DNA of 64,000 nucleotides, taken from NCBI RefSeq assembly GCF_030161395.1, contig NZ_BSST01000001.1, positions 2,976,001 to 3,040,000 of the forward strand, given 5' to 3'. Positions 41,809-51,341 of the stretch are shown piece after piece. The stretch's first letter is position 1. Each line of letters begins with the position of its first letter. This stretch comes from Thalassotalea insulae (GTDB lineage: Bacteria; Pseudomonadota; Gammaproteobacteria; Enterobacterales; Alteromonadaceae). Both the position numbers and the translations under genes were made by a program. Below the pieces are notes generated by a model. That model was given only the letters and a program-made list of their open reading frames with translations. It had not been told where the DNA came from and did not search any database.

Positions 41809-42797
41809 TGTCGAAGGTAAATAATAAAGTCTCAGTTTTTGCTCCGGCATCTATCGGAAATGTCAGTGTTGGTTTTGATGTCCTAGGCGTTGCAGTTAAA
41901 CCAGTTGATGGCACCTTACTTGGTGATGTCGTTAGTGTTGAAGCCAGTGAGCGAGATGAATTGATAGTTATTGGTGAATTTGCCAATAAGTTACCGGGTG
42001 AGCCAAAAGATAATATTGTCTGGCATTGTTTGCAGTTATTTAATCAAGCGCTTATCGCTCGCGATTTACCTGTGCAAACCGTTACATTAACCTTAGAGAA
42101 GAAAATGCCGGTCGGCAGTGGCTTAGGTTCCAGTGCTTGTTCTGTCGTTGCGGCATTAGCGGCACTTAATGCATACTATCGGGATAACTATCAAGTTAGC
42201 TTTGAGCAAGAAGCCATGCTCCGTATGATGGGAGAAATGGAAGCAAAAATCAGTGGTAGTCTACACTATGATAATGTGGCTCCTTGTTATTATGGCGGTA
42301 TGCAGTTAATGGTGCCGGATAGTGAGATAATCACTCGCCAATTACCACAATTTGGTGATTGCTTTTATGTCATGGCGTACCCGGGGATAGAAGTCTCAAC
42401 AAAAGCAGCGCGCGAAGTGTTACCTGAACATTACTCAAGAGCGGAATTGATAAGCTTTGGGCAAAATTTAGCGACCTTTGTCGATGCCTGTCACCGTCAT
42501 GATAAGCAGCAGGCATTCTCTGTGGTTCGTGATATTGTGGCCGAGCCTTATCGCCAACATTTATTACCGGGGTTTGAACAGGCCTGTCAGTACTTGAACG
42601 CTCAGGGCTGTTTAGCGGTAGGAATTTCTGGCTCGGGTCCGACACTTTTTTGTGTGACGGATAGTGAGCAACAGGCCAATGAATTTGCCAACTGGCTAAA
42701 AGAAAATTATTTACAAACATTAACATCGGGTGAGTGTGAAGGATTTGTTCATGTTTGCCGAGTCGATGAACAAGGCGCATGCCAATTAGCGCAATAA
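41808..42797 (+). CDS. thrB: Homoserine kinase
   Basis: 329 residues (E. coli 310), GHMP kinase fold. Motif 1 APASIGNVSVGFDVLG (about 12-27), the ATP loop MPVGSGLGSSACSVVAAL (about 101-118), and motif 3 GCLAVGISGSGPTLFCV near 270. It phosphorylates homoserine for ThrC. Starts on the last base of the thrA stop, so translation is coupled. Confidence 0.97.
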   Translation: MSKVNNKVSVFAPASIGNVSVGFDVLGVAVKPVDGTLLGDVVSVEASERDELIVIGEFANKLPGEPKDNIVWHCLQLFNQALIARDLPVQTVTLTLEKKMPVGSGLGSSACSVVAALAALNAYYRDNYQVSFEQEAMLRMMGEMEAKISGSLHYDNVAPCYYGGMQLMVPDSEIITRQLPQFGDCFYVMAYPGIEVSTKAAREVLPEHYSRAELISFGQNLATFVDACHRHDKQQAFSVVRDIVAEPYRQHLLPGFEQACQYLNAQGCLAVGISGSGPTLFCVTDSEQQANEFANWLKENYLQTLTSGECEGFVHVCRVDEQGACQLAQ

Positions 42798-42845
42798 TGC
42801 AGTAAAAGCGCATGAGTGCGCGGTAAGTATACTAGGAAGAAATAC

Positions 42846-44138
42846 GTGAAATTTTATAATCTGAAAGAAAACGATGAAAAAGTCAGTTTTGCTGGCGCGG
42901 TTAAGCAAGGTCTGGGACGTAATCAAGGTTTATTTTTCCCTGAAGAGGTTCCCCATTTCGATAATATTGAACAGCTATTGGCGATGCCTTTTGTCGAGCG
43001 CAGCGTTAAGGTATTACATCCATTTGTTGGTGAAGATTTAACGGAACAGGCGTTAACGCAAATTATTACCGATGCTTTTAACTTTCCGGCACAAATCCAG
43101 CCGATCAATGAAAGTCGTGCTATTTTGGAGTTGTTCCACGGGCCAACATTAGCGTTTAAAGATTTTGGCGCTCGCTTTATGGCTCGCTGTTTACAAACTT
43201 TTAGTGCAAATAAAAAAATTACCATTTTAACGGCAACGTCGGGTGATACGGGCGCGGCAGTGGCTCATGCCTTTCATGGTATCGATAATATTCGCGTAGT
43301 GATTTTATACCCGAAAGGCAAGATCAGTTTATTGCAGGAAAAAATGTTCACCACCCTAGGTGGCAATATTGAAACTATTGCTGTTGATGGCGATTTTGAT
43401 GATTGTCAGGCGTTAGTTAAGCAGTCATTTGATGATCAGAAGTTAAAAGATGCTATCGGTTTAAATTCTGCTAACTCTATTAATATTAGCCGTTTACTGG
43501 CGCAGATTTGTTATTATTTTGAAGCGGTGGCTCAGCTCTATCGTCAGCAAGGTAAGACCGGACTAGAGAACTTAGTTTTTTCCGTGCCTAGTGGTAATTT
43601 TGGTAATTTAACGGCCGGTTTATTTGCTAAAGCGATGGGACTGCCAATTAAGCGCTTTATTGCCGCGACCAATGCCAACGACACGGTGCCGCGTTATCTT
43701 CAAACCGGTGAATGGTCGCCAAATGAAACTGTTGCTACTATGTCAAATGCCATGGATGTTAGTAATCCTAATAATTGGCCGCGGGTTGAACATATGCTTA
43801 AATCAGGCCTTGTCGATAAAGACTGTGTAAGCTCAGTATCGATTGACGAAGAACAAACGCAAATGACGATGATCGCTATCGCGAAATTGGGCTACATTAC
43901 TGAACCTCATGCAGCGGTAGCTTATAAGGCATTGCAATACAATGCTAACAGTGATGAGTTTGGAGTCTTTTTAGGAACGGCTCATCCAGCGAAGTTTAAA
44001 GAAGTGGTAGAAAGCACTTTAGGGCAGCCAATTGCGTTACCTAAAGAATTAGCGGATTGTGCAACTGAATCTATTTTGTCTGTTGATAAAAGTAATGAGT
44101 TCAGTGAGTTGCGCGCTTATTTATTAGCAGATAATTAA
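42846..44138 (+). CDS. thrC: Threonine synthase
   Basis: 430 residues from GTG 42846 (VKFYNLKENDEKVSFAGAV matches the family N-terminus; an earlier in-frame start at 42816 lies before the AGGAAG ribosome site). PLP fold: the Schiff-base Lys in GPTLAFKDFGARFM (about 105) and the PLP phosphate loop TATSGDTGAAVAHAF. It converts O-phosphohomoserine to threonine. Last gene of thrLABC; a terminator at 44172-44202 follows. Confidence 0.97.
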   Translation: MKFYNLKENDEKVSFAGAVKQGLGRNQGLFFPEEVPHFDNIEQLLAMPFVERSVKVLHPFVGEDLTEQALTQIITDAFNFPAQIQPINESRAILELFHGPTLAFKDFGARFMARCLQTFSANKKITILTATSGDTGAAVAHAFHGIDNIRVVILYPKGKISLLQEKMFTTLGGNIETIAVDGDFDDCQALVKQSFDDQKLKDAIGLNSANSINISRLLAQICYYFEAVAQLYRQQGKTGLENLVFSVPSGNFGNLTAGLFAKAMGLPIKRFIAATNANDTVPRYLQTGEWSPNETVATMSNAMDVSNPNNWPRVEHMLKSGLVDKDCVSSVSIDEEQTQMTMIAIAKLGYITEPHAAVAYKALQYNANSDEFGVFLGTAHPAKFKEVVESTLGQPIALPKELADCATESILSVDKSNEFSELRAYLLADN

Positions 44139-44171
44139 CTACTTTTTACCATTATGTGCATAAGGTACACT

Positions 44172-44202
44172 AAGGGCAGTGATCGATAACTGCCCTTTTT
44201 TT
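44172..44202 (+). terminator. thr operon terminator, abutting ung start codon
   Basis: Arms AAGGGCAG (44172-44179) and CTGCCCTT (44190-44197), 10-base loop, and a run of T to 44202. The next base begins the ATG of ung. Confidence 0.9.
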
Positions 44203-44931
44203 ATGAATAATATCAAGCCGGTTTGGCAACAGTTAATTAGCGAGCAGCAACAGCAGCTTTATTTTCAAACACTGACGAACGAAATAGCTAAACAACGTCA
44301 GCAGGGAGACGTTATTTTTCCTTTAGAGGAGGACGTTTTTAATGCCTTTAGTTTTTGTGACTTACCTGATATTAAAGTAGTGATCCTTGGACAGGACCCT
44401 TATCACGGCATTGGTGATAAAGGTCAACCTCAAGCGCATGGTTTAGCGTTTTCAGTGAATTTTGATGTCAAAATCCCTCCTTCTTTAGTTAATATTTATA
44501 AAGAGTTAGCTACAGATATTGCAGGATTCGTTGCCCCCAAACACGGTAATTTAACCTTGTGGGCACAGCAGGGGGTATTATTACTTAATACGGTATTAAC
44601 GGTGAAACAAGGACAAGCACATTCACATGCTAGCCTTGGCTGGCAAAACTTTACTGAAGCTGTCATTGCAAAATTAAGTGCGGAAAATAGTGGTTGTGTG
44701 TTCATTTTGTGGGGTAGTCATGCGCAAAAAAAGACGAAGATGATAGATAGTACTAAGCATTGTGTGCTTAACGGTCCGCATCCATCTCCACTGTCGGCAT
44801 ATCGAGGGTTTTTTGGTAGTCGACCATTTTCACAAACTAATGCTTGGTTAACCGAGCAAGGTAAAGCACCAATTAACTGGCAGCTCAGTGAGCGGAAATC
44901 AAGTGCTCAAGCTGAGTTATTTATTGACTAA
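44203..44931 (+). CDS. ung: Uracil-DNA glycosylase
   Basis: 242 residues from ATG 44203. Family 1 UDG: water-activating loop VVILGQDPYHG (about 60-70), LTVKQGQAHSHASLGW, the WGSHAQKK segment and the Leu intercalation loop HPSPLSAYRGFFGSRPF. A short insertion (GIGDKGQPQAHG) follows the catalytic loop compared with E. coli. It removes uracil from DNA. The start directly follows the U-tract of the thr terminator with no Shine-Dalgarno; a GTG at 44179 inside the hairpin is the only upstream in-frame start. Confidence 0.95.
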   Translation: MNNIKPVWQQLISEQQQQLYFQTLTNEIAKQRQQGDVIFPLEEDVFNAFSFCDLPDIKVVILGQDPYHGIGDKGQPQAHGLAFSVNFDVKIPPSLVNIYKELATDIAGFVAPKHGNLTLWAQQGVLLLNTVLTVKQGQAHSHASLGWQNFTEAVIAKLSAENSGCVFILWGSHAQKKTKMIDSTKHCVLNGPHPSPLSAYRGFFGSRPFSQTNAWLTEQGKAPINWQLSERKSSAQAELFID

Positions 44932-45127
44932 ATTATTTCTAATTTACGCATTTTATGAAAAATTATTTTAATAATTGAGCTATTAGTGGTTTGATTGGTG
45001 TGTTTTAACTCATAAATGTTGTTTTTGTAGATTGTATTTGCTTGTTTTGATGGTTTGGTGGTTTTATATTGCTGTAAATTCAATAAGTGCTAAAATTTAT
45101 TTACTTTGAATTTGTTTGGGTAATCGG

Positions 45128-46645
45128 ATGTCTCTAGAAAACTACTTTCTTCCATTTCGTCGTCACGTCATCGGTAATGACCTAAGCCATAGTATTAACG
45201 GTCAGGAAAAAGCAATTATCTATGCGGACTGGACTGCTAGTGGTCGTTTGTATCAGCCGATTGAAGATTACCTCACTAATACCTTAGGGCCGTTTGTTGC
45301 TAATACCCATACGGAAACTAACTTAACCGGTAGTGCTATGACTCATGCATATCATGAAGCACAGCAAGTGATAAAAAAACACGTCAATGCCTGTAGCAAT
45401 GATATTTTGATCACTGCTGATACCGGAATGACCGGGGTGATAAATAAGTTTCAGCGTATATTAGGATTACGTATTCCTGAGCGTATGCAAAATCAAGTGC
45501 ATTTTAACGAAGAAGATCGTCCTGTGGTGTTTATTACCCATATGGAACATCATTCTAATCAAACCACCTGGTACGAATGTGATGTCACGCTGGAAATTGT
45601 CGATCCAGACAGTAATGGTTTGCCGTCTTTAGCGCATTTATCACAATTACTGGAACAGTATCAGCATCGCAAATTAAAAATCGGTTCGTTTTCTGCGTGT
45701 TCTAATGTCACTGGTATAAAAACGCCGTATTATCAGTTGGCGGAAATTATGCATCAATTTGGTGGCTTGTGTTTTATTGATTTTGCTTGTTCTGCCCCTT
45801 ATGTCAATATTGATATGCATCCTGCTGATCCTAAGCAGGCCCTTGATGCAATCTTCTTTTCTCCGCATAAGTTTCTCGGTGGTCCGGGGAGTTCAGGGGT
45901 GTTAGTGTTTAATAAAGCGCTCTATCACAATAAAGTGCCGGATCATCCAGGCGGCGGTACAGTGACTTGGACTAACCCCTGGGGTGAACATAGTTTTTTT
46001 CACGATATCGAGTTAAGAGAGGACGGCGGTACACCCGGATTTTTGCAATGCATACGGACAGCCTTGGCGATTAAATTAAAAGATGCCATGGGGGTGGAAA
46101 ATATTGAACAGCGTGAACAGGAAATTACTCACTATGTCATGGAACAGCTTGCGCAAAATCAGCAGGTCGTGATGCTGGAACCAAATATTAAAGATCGGCT
46201 GGCGATCGTTTCGTTTTATGTTAAAGGTGCTCATCATAATTTAGTTGTGCGTTTGTTAAACGATCGGTTTGGCATACAAACTCGGGGTGGTTGCTCTTGT
46301 GCCGGCACCTACGGCCATATTCTATTAAATGTTGATCATGATACATCCTGTGAAATTACCAAGAAAATAGACTCAGGTGATTTTGCTGAAAAACCAGGTT
46401 GGATTAGAGCATCATTTCACCCTACGATGTCAGATAAGGAAGTGGCGTTTATTGTTGATGCCATTAATCAGGTTACCGCTAATCTAATAGAATGGAGTAA
46501 AGATTATCGTTTTAACCCATCAACGGGTGACTTTGAACATAGACAACTGGAGGTGAGTTTTCCCCAGTTGGCACAATTTGATCCGTTAGCGACTACACAG
46601 CAAACTAATGGCTCAACGTCGATATTACATCGGATATTTGGCTAA
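45128..46645 (+). CDS. Class V aminotransferase / cysteine desulfurase-like protein
   Basis: 505 residues from ATG 45128. PLP-dependent fold type I: cofactor region HMEHHSNQTTWYEC, SFSACSNVTGIKTP, Asp-Ala-like pair in FIDFACSAPYVNIDM, the PLP Lys in FFSPHKFLGGPGSSGVLV (about 254), and a Cys-rich loop TRGGCSCAGTYGH where cysteine desulfurases have their active Cys. Longer than IscS or SufS (about 400). It stands alone rather than in an isc or suf operon, so its substrate is uncertain. An AT-rich 196 bp precedes it. Confidence 0.85.
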   Translation: MSLENYFLPFRRHVIGNDLSHSINGQEKAIIYADWTASGRLYQPIEDYLTNTLGPFVANTHTETNLTGSAMTHAYHEAQQVIKKHVNACSNDILITADTGMTGVINKFQRILGLRIPERMQNQVHFNEEDRPVVFITHMEHHSNQTTWYECDVTLEIVDPDSNGLPSLAHLSQLLEQYQHRKLKIGSFSACSNVTGIKTPYYQLAEIMHQFGGLCFIDFACSAPYVNIDMHPADPKQALDAIFFSPHKFLGGPGSSGVLVFNKALYHNKVPDHPGGGTVTWTNPWGEHSFFHDIELREDGGTPGFLQCIRTALAIKLKDAMGVENIEQREQEITHYVMEQLAQNQQVVMLEPNIKDRLAIVSFYVKGAHHNLVVRLLNDRFGIQTRGGCSCAGTYGHILLNVDHDTSCEITKKIDSGDFAEKPGWIRASFHPTMSDKEVAFIVDAINQVTANLIEWSKDYRFNPSTGDFEHRQLEVSFPQLAQFDPLATTQQTNGSTSILHRIFG

Positions 46646-46664
46646 GCGAGTTGTTTTATTGAAA

Positions 46665-46696
46665 ATCTACTTCAACCGATACTAGTTGAAGTAGAT
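46665..46696 (-). terminator. Hairpin overlapping the end of the GNAT gene
   Basis: Twelve-base arms (46665-46676 and 46685-46696) with an 8-base loop. On the minus strand it covers the last four codons and the stop of the GNAT gene and is followed by a T-rich stretch. It can also end the convergent aminotransferase transcript. Confidence 0.7.
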
Positions 46697-47248
46697 GATC
46701 ATTTCTGCCGCACTACAGTGGCAGTCACTGGCACAAATTGGACAGATATAGCCTTGAACACACCATTCATTCCATTTGTCTGGGTGTTCCTGTACTAGTT
46801 TTCCACCACATTTAGTGAAGTATTTAACGGCACTATTGCCTGGGCTTTGCATCCATAAATGACTTACTCCGGCTGTAGCACCTTGCTGTTTTACTGCCTT
46901 AATGGAAAGTTTCAGTAGTTCACTGCCGATACCGTAGCCGCGATAATTTTCATCGACAGTATTGCATTTAAAATAACAAACATGCTCAGCAGCAACTTGC
47001 CATAATTGCGGGCTACACCATTTGTCGATATCCCATTGTTCGGCAGCATAGGTTAAACGAAAGCCTACCAACTTATCTTGGTGATACGCGACATAACTGG
47101 CGTTGATATCTCCTTTGATCCCTTTGGCTACCCATTGTTTGATGTTCTCTTGGTCAATATAACCCTCGCCGTGTACTAAGGTACCGAGTGCAATAACGGC
47201 ATCATAATCACCTGACTCTATGTTTCGATAAATAATCTCTGATTTCAT
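46682..47248 (-). CDS. GNAT family acetyltransferase with Cys-rich C-terminus
   Basis: 188 residues. GNAT core with the acetyl-CoA loop as YRGYGIGSELLKLSIKAVKQ (R-G-x-G-I-G, about 103-122). The C-terminal 25 residues carry a cluster C-x2-C-x3-C-x-C (YICPICASDCHC) that could bind zinc or iron and is not part of the usual GNAT fold. It is convergent with the aminotransferase gene and divergent from the FAD oxidase gene. Confidence 0.85.
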   Translation of the reverse strand: MKSEIIYRNIESGDYDAVIALGTLVHGEGYIDQENIKQWVAKGIKGDINASYVAYHQDKLVGFRLTYAAEQWDIDKWCSPQLWQVAAEHVCYFKCNTVDENYRGYGIGSELLKLSIKAVKQQGATAGVSHLWMQSPGNSAVKYFTKCGGKLVQEHPDKWNEWCVQGYICPICASDCHCSAAEMIIYFN

Positions 47249-47316
47249 ATATTTGTTATTGGCTATTGTGGAATTAGTTGGTAGTTTATCATCGAATATT
47301 AACTAAAGGTAATACG

Positions 47317-48654
47317 ATGTACGATCCGTTACATGATAAATCTCCTGGCTGCGGAGTTGCCTATCCATCAAGTTATTGGGCGGAAACTTCAGGTCAACCT
47401 CCGGAAAATGACCAGGCCTTGACGCAAGATATTAATGTCGATGTTGCCATCATAGGGGCAGGTTATACTGGGCTTTCTTGTGCGCTACATTTAGCGAGAA
47501 ACTACGGCATTAATGCTACTGTGTTGGAAGCAAATCAAACGGCGTGGGGCTGCAGTGGTCGCAATGCTGGCTTTATTTTAAAGTCTTCTGGCCGAAAATC
47601 TTACTCTCAAATGCAAAAGCAGTGGGGAGAAGAGGTGATGCGTGGTATATACGACGAAATGTCCGCTGGCGTCGCGACGGTCAATCAATTGATTGCTGAA
47701 GGCATAGATTGTCAGGCACAGCAGCCTGGCTATATCAAAGTTGCTCACAAGGAAAATAAGCTACAGGAGCTGGTGGATTTAGCGAAACTGCAACAAAAAA
47801 TGTTTGGTTATGATGTCCAGGTGCTATCACGAGATGAACTGCATCAGCAATATATGGCAGACCAAAATGCCTATGGTGCGATTCGTTATCAAGATGGTTA
47901 TGGCATCAATCCATTAAAGCTAGCCTGGGGCTATCAAAAATTGGCTCGTCAAGCTGGAGCAAAAATACATTGTTCTTCACCTGTTGTTAACTGGCAAAGC
48001 ACGGGCAATGGTCATCAGCTTATTACACCTAACGGCATTGTGTCTGCAAAAAAAGTGGTGATAGCCACCAATGGCTATACGCCGAAGGGCTTTCATCCTT
48101 TAGTCACCAATCGAACTTTGCCAGTGCTTTCTCAGGTGATAGTGACCGATGCCTTAACGGAACAGCAGTTAGCGGCCTGTAACTTTTTATCGTCAAATGT
48201 GGTGATGGATACCCGGGCGTTAAAATATTACTACCGTAAGCTACCGGATAATCGTATTTTATTTGGCGGACGCGGGGCTATCACTGGCAAAAGTGCAGAA
48301 GATCCTTATTATGCTAATCGTTTATTGCAGGTGTTAAAAACCAGCTTTCCGGCATTGCAAAATATTAATATCGCCTATGCCTGGTCTGGGTGGATTTGTA
48401 TGGCGCTAGATGACTTGCCACATATCTATCAAAATGACAGTAAAGATGTGTTTTATAGCATGGGATATTGCGGCTCAGGAGTTTCATTTTCGGTGCAGGC
48501 GGGTAAGCGTTTAGCTGATAAAGTGGCTGAAGCCGCGGTTCCTGATTTGCCGCTTTATAACTGTGCGTTACCTAAATTTCCCTTAGCGCCACTGAGACGA
48601 GTTGGTCAATGGGGCTATTTCCATTACGGCAAAATCAAAGATACCTGGTTTTAG
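47317..48654 (+). CDS. FAD-dependent amine oxidoreductase (DAO family, PuuB-like)
   Basis: 445 residues from ATG 47317. FAD dinucleotide-binding motif DVAIIGAGYTGLSCALHLA (about 40-58), then QTAWGCSGRNAGFILKS, the SGRNAGF signature of the gamma-glutamylputrescine oxidase-like group, and C-terminal GYCGSGVSFSVQAGKRLA. It oxidises an amine or amino acid with O2. The specific substrate is not decided; no other puu genes are adjacent. AAAGGT precedes the start. Confidence 0.85.
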   Translation: MYDPLHDKSPGCGVAYPSSYWAETSGQPPENDQALTQDINVDVAIIGAGYTGLSCALHLARNYGINATVLEANQTAWGCSGRNAGFILKSSGRKSYSQMQKQWGEEVMRGIYDEMSAGVATVNQLIAEGIDCQAQQPGYIKVAHKENKLQELVDLAKLQQKMFGYDVQVLSRDELHQQYMADQNAYGAIRYQDGYGINPLKLAWGYQKLARQAGAKIHCSSPVVNWQSTGNGHQLITPNGIVSAKKVVIATNGYTPKGFHPLVTNRTLPVLSQVIVTDALTEQQLAACNFLSSNVVMDTRALKYYYRKLPDNRILFGGRGAITGKSAEDPYYANRLLQVLKTSFPALQNINIAYAWSGWICMALDDLPHIYQNDSKDVFYSMGYCGSGVSFSVQAGKRLADKVAEAAVPDLPLYNCALPKFPLAPLRRVGQWGYFHYGKIKDTWF

Positions 48655-48670
48655 TCGTTATGAGTATAAG

Positions 48671-48694
48671 AAAAAGCCGTTAATTAACGGCTTG
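48671..48694 (-). terminator. Terminator of nnrS - hydroxyacid dehydrogenase unit
   Basis: A perfect 20-bp palindrome (48674-48693, arms AAGCCGTTAA / TTAACGGCTT). On minus it continues into five T. It lies between the convergent FAD oxidase and dehydrogenase genes and may serve both. Confidence 0.75.
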
Positions 48695-48723
48695 TTATCA
48701 AAGAGTTATAACTTTAGAACAGG

Positions 48724-49680
48724 CTATAAATCGACCCGGTTGGTTGTTTGTCCTTGCTTAAACGCTGCAATATTGTCACCGACTAAGTCTAGTAATCGTT
48801 GTTGTGCTTCTATACTGGCCCAGGCGATATGGCCGGTGATCGCTAAATTTTTCGGCTGATTTTGCAGTAATAGGTGATTTGCTTTAGGCGGCTCTTCACT
48901 TAGTACATCCAGAATTGCGTAGGCGATGTCGTTTTGCTTAAGTGCAGTGAGTAAATCTTGCTCATTAACCAATGCACCACGTGCGGTATTGATCAACACT
49001 GCGCTGGACTTCATTTCACTCAGTACTTGAGCATCGATCAGATTTTCTGTCGCAGGTGTTTGCGGGCAATGTAAAGTCAAGATATCAGCTTCGCGTATCA
49101 CTTGATTAAATGACTTTCTATTGGTTCTTACCATTGCTGCATTAGGGCGCTCACTTATCATAACTTTCATACCAAAAGCGTGAGCGATTTGGGCTACTGC
49201 TTGCCCTAAGCTGCCATAGCCAATAATACCGATTGTTTTGCCGGCTAATTCACTACTACCATTACCATGCAGGCAAAAACTGGTCGATTGCTGCCATTGC
49301 CCGTGAGTTACATTAGCTATGTGGTGATTGGGCTGGCTGAAATAATTAAGTAGCTGAGCGAATACATATTGTGCGACGGATTGTTTGGCATAACCTGAAA
49401 CGTTAGTAACTGCGATATGATGTTGTTGTGCAGCTAAGAGATCGATATTGTTTATCCCTGTTGCGCTGATACAAATTAATTTAAGTTTAGGTAATTGCGC
49501 TAATATTTTGTTATCTAATACCACCTTATTGGTGATCAACACTTCGGCATCTAGACTCCGCTCGACCACTTGCGAGGCTTGAGTTTGTTGGTAGCATTTA
49601 AGCGCTGTTACCTGTTTTGCGATACGCTTTAGCGAAACCTGAGTTGAAAAAGTGTCTTGATCTAAAAATACCGCTTTCAT
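48724..49680 (-). CDS. D-2-hydroxyacid dehydrogenase (NAD-binding)
   Basis: 318 residues. NAD-binding GxGxxG as GIIGYGSLGQAVAQIA (about 150-165), catalytic Arg segment LINTARGALVNEQDLL (about 233), Glu in LDVLSEEP and the His loop ITGHIAWAS. This is the glycerate/phosphoglycerate dehydrogenase-like group; substrate not identifiable. It begins 35 bp after the nnrS stop on the same strand. Confidence 0.88.
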   Translation of the reverse strand: MKAVFLDQDTFSTQVSLKRIAKQVTALKCYQQTQASQVVERSLDAEVLITNKVVLDNKILAQLPKLKLICISATGINNIDLLAAQQHHIAVTNVSGYAKQSVAQYVFAQLLNYFSQPNHHIANVTHGQWQQSTSFCLHGNGSSELAGKTIGIIGYGSLGQAVAQIAHAFGMKVMISERPNAAMVRTNRKSFNQVIREADILTLHCPQTPATENLIDAQVLSEMKSSAVLINTARGALVNEQDLLTALKQNDIAYAILDVLSEEPPKANHLLLQNQPKNLAITGHIAWASIEAQQRLLDLVGDNIAAFKQGQTTNRVDL

Positions 49681-49715
49681 TCACTATGCTCCGTTAGCTA
49701 TTGATCAAATCATTA

Positions 49716-50921
49716 CTAGCCTGGACGACCGTCTTTGCGGGCACTGACTAACATCGGGGCATAATGATACACAAATAAACCAAAAGAGATATACCATAAA
49801 CCAGCACTGGCATGATAAAACATCATGGTAGATGCAGGCATCAGGCTAGGTAAAATAGCGCGTACTAAAGCAGCAATAAAGATCAGTGAAAATGCCAAAG
49901 ACATAGTTTTTGGTGGTTGCAGCATTCTGCCTGTGTGTCCTAATGAAACTCGGGATATCATTGCTAAAATTAACCCACCCATGCCACCAATGGTAAGTAA
50001 GTGCCAACTGTGATTACTGGCAAAGTTTTCTGAGAAATAGCTTAAAGCGATTAGCAACATGCCTAACGCGATGCAAATCACTGATAAATGTAATGACCAA
50101 AGTAGAGGGACTTTTATCGTGATCCACGGACGCCATCTCACTATTCTGTTTAGCTGTAATATACCTGCAACGAGCATTAGTGCGCCGAGCACAGAAAACT
50201 GTGTTGGGATGAGTGGATGAGCAAGCAGATAAAAAGCGATAAGAGCAATTGAGCCATTCGTTATTTTTTCTAACCAGGGAAGAGTTTCTACTTTCGGAGT
50301 TTGAGTGCCGTTAGCAGTAAACATGGGGCCAACTCGGCCAACCATTACTGACATCAAAAACGTAATTACCATTACGCCTGCATAGCCGCTTAACTGGCTT
50401 GAAACCATCGTGGAGTCTGTTAGTGCCCAATACATTTGACTGTTGATCACTGTGAGTAGTATCAGTAAAGGGACAAAAAATAAATTACGATATTGTTTTA
50501 TCGCAATAATAGGTCGTCCTAAAAACAGCGCAACCGCAGGAAAAAAGGATAGATCTACCAGCATAGTGGCAGTGTGACCAAGTAGCGTTGGCATCAACAA
50601 GCTAACGCGCGCAGTGAGCCACAATAGTACTAAAAATAGTAATGATGTGTTTTGAATTCCCCTAATACCGGTCCAATTTTGTACCGCGGTTAATAAAAAA
50701 CCTGCGATAATGGCACCGGCAAAACCGAAAATCATTTCGTGTAGATGCCACCAATAACCGCCACCTAAAGGAGTAAATGTAAGCTTTCCTTGCAGTATTG
50801 CCAGCCATAACATAATAGCAACTATTGCAAAAACAGCACCCAGTAAGAAAAACGGTCTAAAACCTAAACGTAGCAAAGGAATAATTTTTTGCTCTTTTTG
50901 GAGATCGGTTATTTGCATCAT
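49716..50921 (-). CDS. nnrS: NnrS family heme/copper-type membrane protein
   Basis: 401 residues, about 12 membrane helices. It shows the family's N-terminal LLRLGFRPFFLLGA and WWHLHEMIFGFAGAIIAGFLLTAVQNWTG segments with conserved His/Trp, and GMGGLILAMISRVSLGHTGR near the C-terminus. NnrS proteins are linked to nitric oxide stress and denitrification in other bacteria. No NO reductase or NnrR gene is in the window. It is likely cotranscribed with the D-2-hydroxyacid dehydrogenase. Confidence 0.92.
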   Translation of the reverse strand: MMQITDLQKEQKIIPLLRLGFRPFFLLGAVFAIVAIMLWLAILQGKLTFTPLGGGYWWHLHEMIFGFAGAIIAGFLLTAVQNWTGIRGIQNTSLLFLVLLWLTARVSLLMPTLLGHTATMLVDLSFFPAVALFLGRPIIAIKQYRNLFFVPLLILLTVINSQMYWALTDSTMVSSQLSGYAGVMVITFLMSVMVGRVGPMFTANGTQTPKVETLPWLEKITNGSIALIAFYLLAHPLIPTQFSVLGALMLVAGILQLNRIVRWRPWITIKVPLLWSLHLSVICIALGMLLIALSYFSENFASNHSWHLLTIGGMGGLILAMISRVSLGHTGRMLQPPKTMSLAFSLIFIAALVRAILPSLMPASTMMFYHASAGLWYISFGLFVYHYAPMLVSARKDGRPG

Positions 50922-51010
50922 AATTTTTTGCTTCTTTCTAAGGTAAACGTGGTTAGTATAATGGTTTAGCTATTGATTATTATGCGCTAAATCAAATTAT
51001 CGATTAACAG

Positions 51011-51256
51011 CTAATTAACTGGCTGTTCTAGTTCATAAATGGCATCACCCAATTGCTCGATTCGCTCGTTGAGCAGCTGTTGCGCATCAAATAGGCCACG
51101 ATTATAGAAATAGCCGCCAATTTCTTCGGCAAAGAAATCGAGTAAAAATTCTGCATCAAACTGACCAAGTTCTTGTTCAAGTTCACGTTCAAAATAACGC
51201 TGAATTTTGCTCACGATTTGCACTTTTTCCTGAGAGGAGAATTTTATTGTTGTCAT
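51011..51256 (-). CDS. DUF2164 family protein
   Basis: 81 residues, cytoplasmic. The sequence KIQRYFERELEQELGQFDAEFLLDFFAEEIGGYFYNRGLFDAQ matches the DUF2164 family, small helical proteins of unknown function. Divergent from the CxxC/iscX pair. Confidence 0.85.
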   Translation of the reverse strand: MTTIKFSSQEKVQIVSKIQRYFERELEQELGQFDAEFLLDFFAEEIGGYFYNRGLFDAQQLLNERIEQLGDAIYELEQPVN

Positions 51257-51341
51257 AGTCGGGTTATTTTTTGCTGCTATTATCTGATTGTTAAATTTTA
51301 CCCTATACTCTGGGAATTGGCTTTATTAATAATTGAATTAT

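Noticed and set aside
42370..42813. 147-residue antisense ORF over thrB end
   Set aside because: No family features or ribosome site; thrB is certain here.
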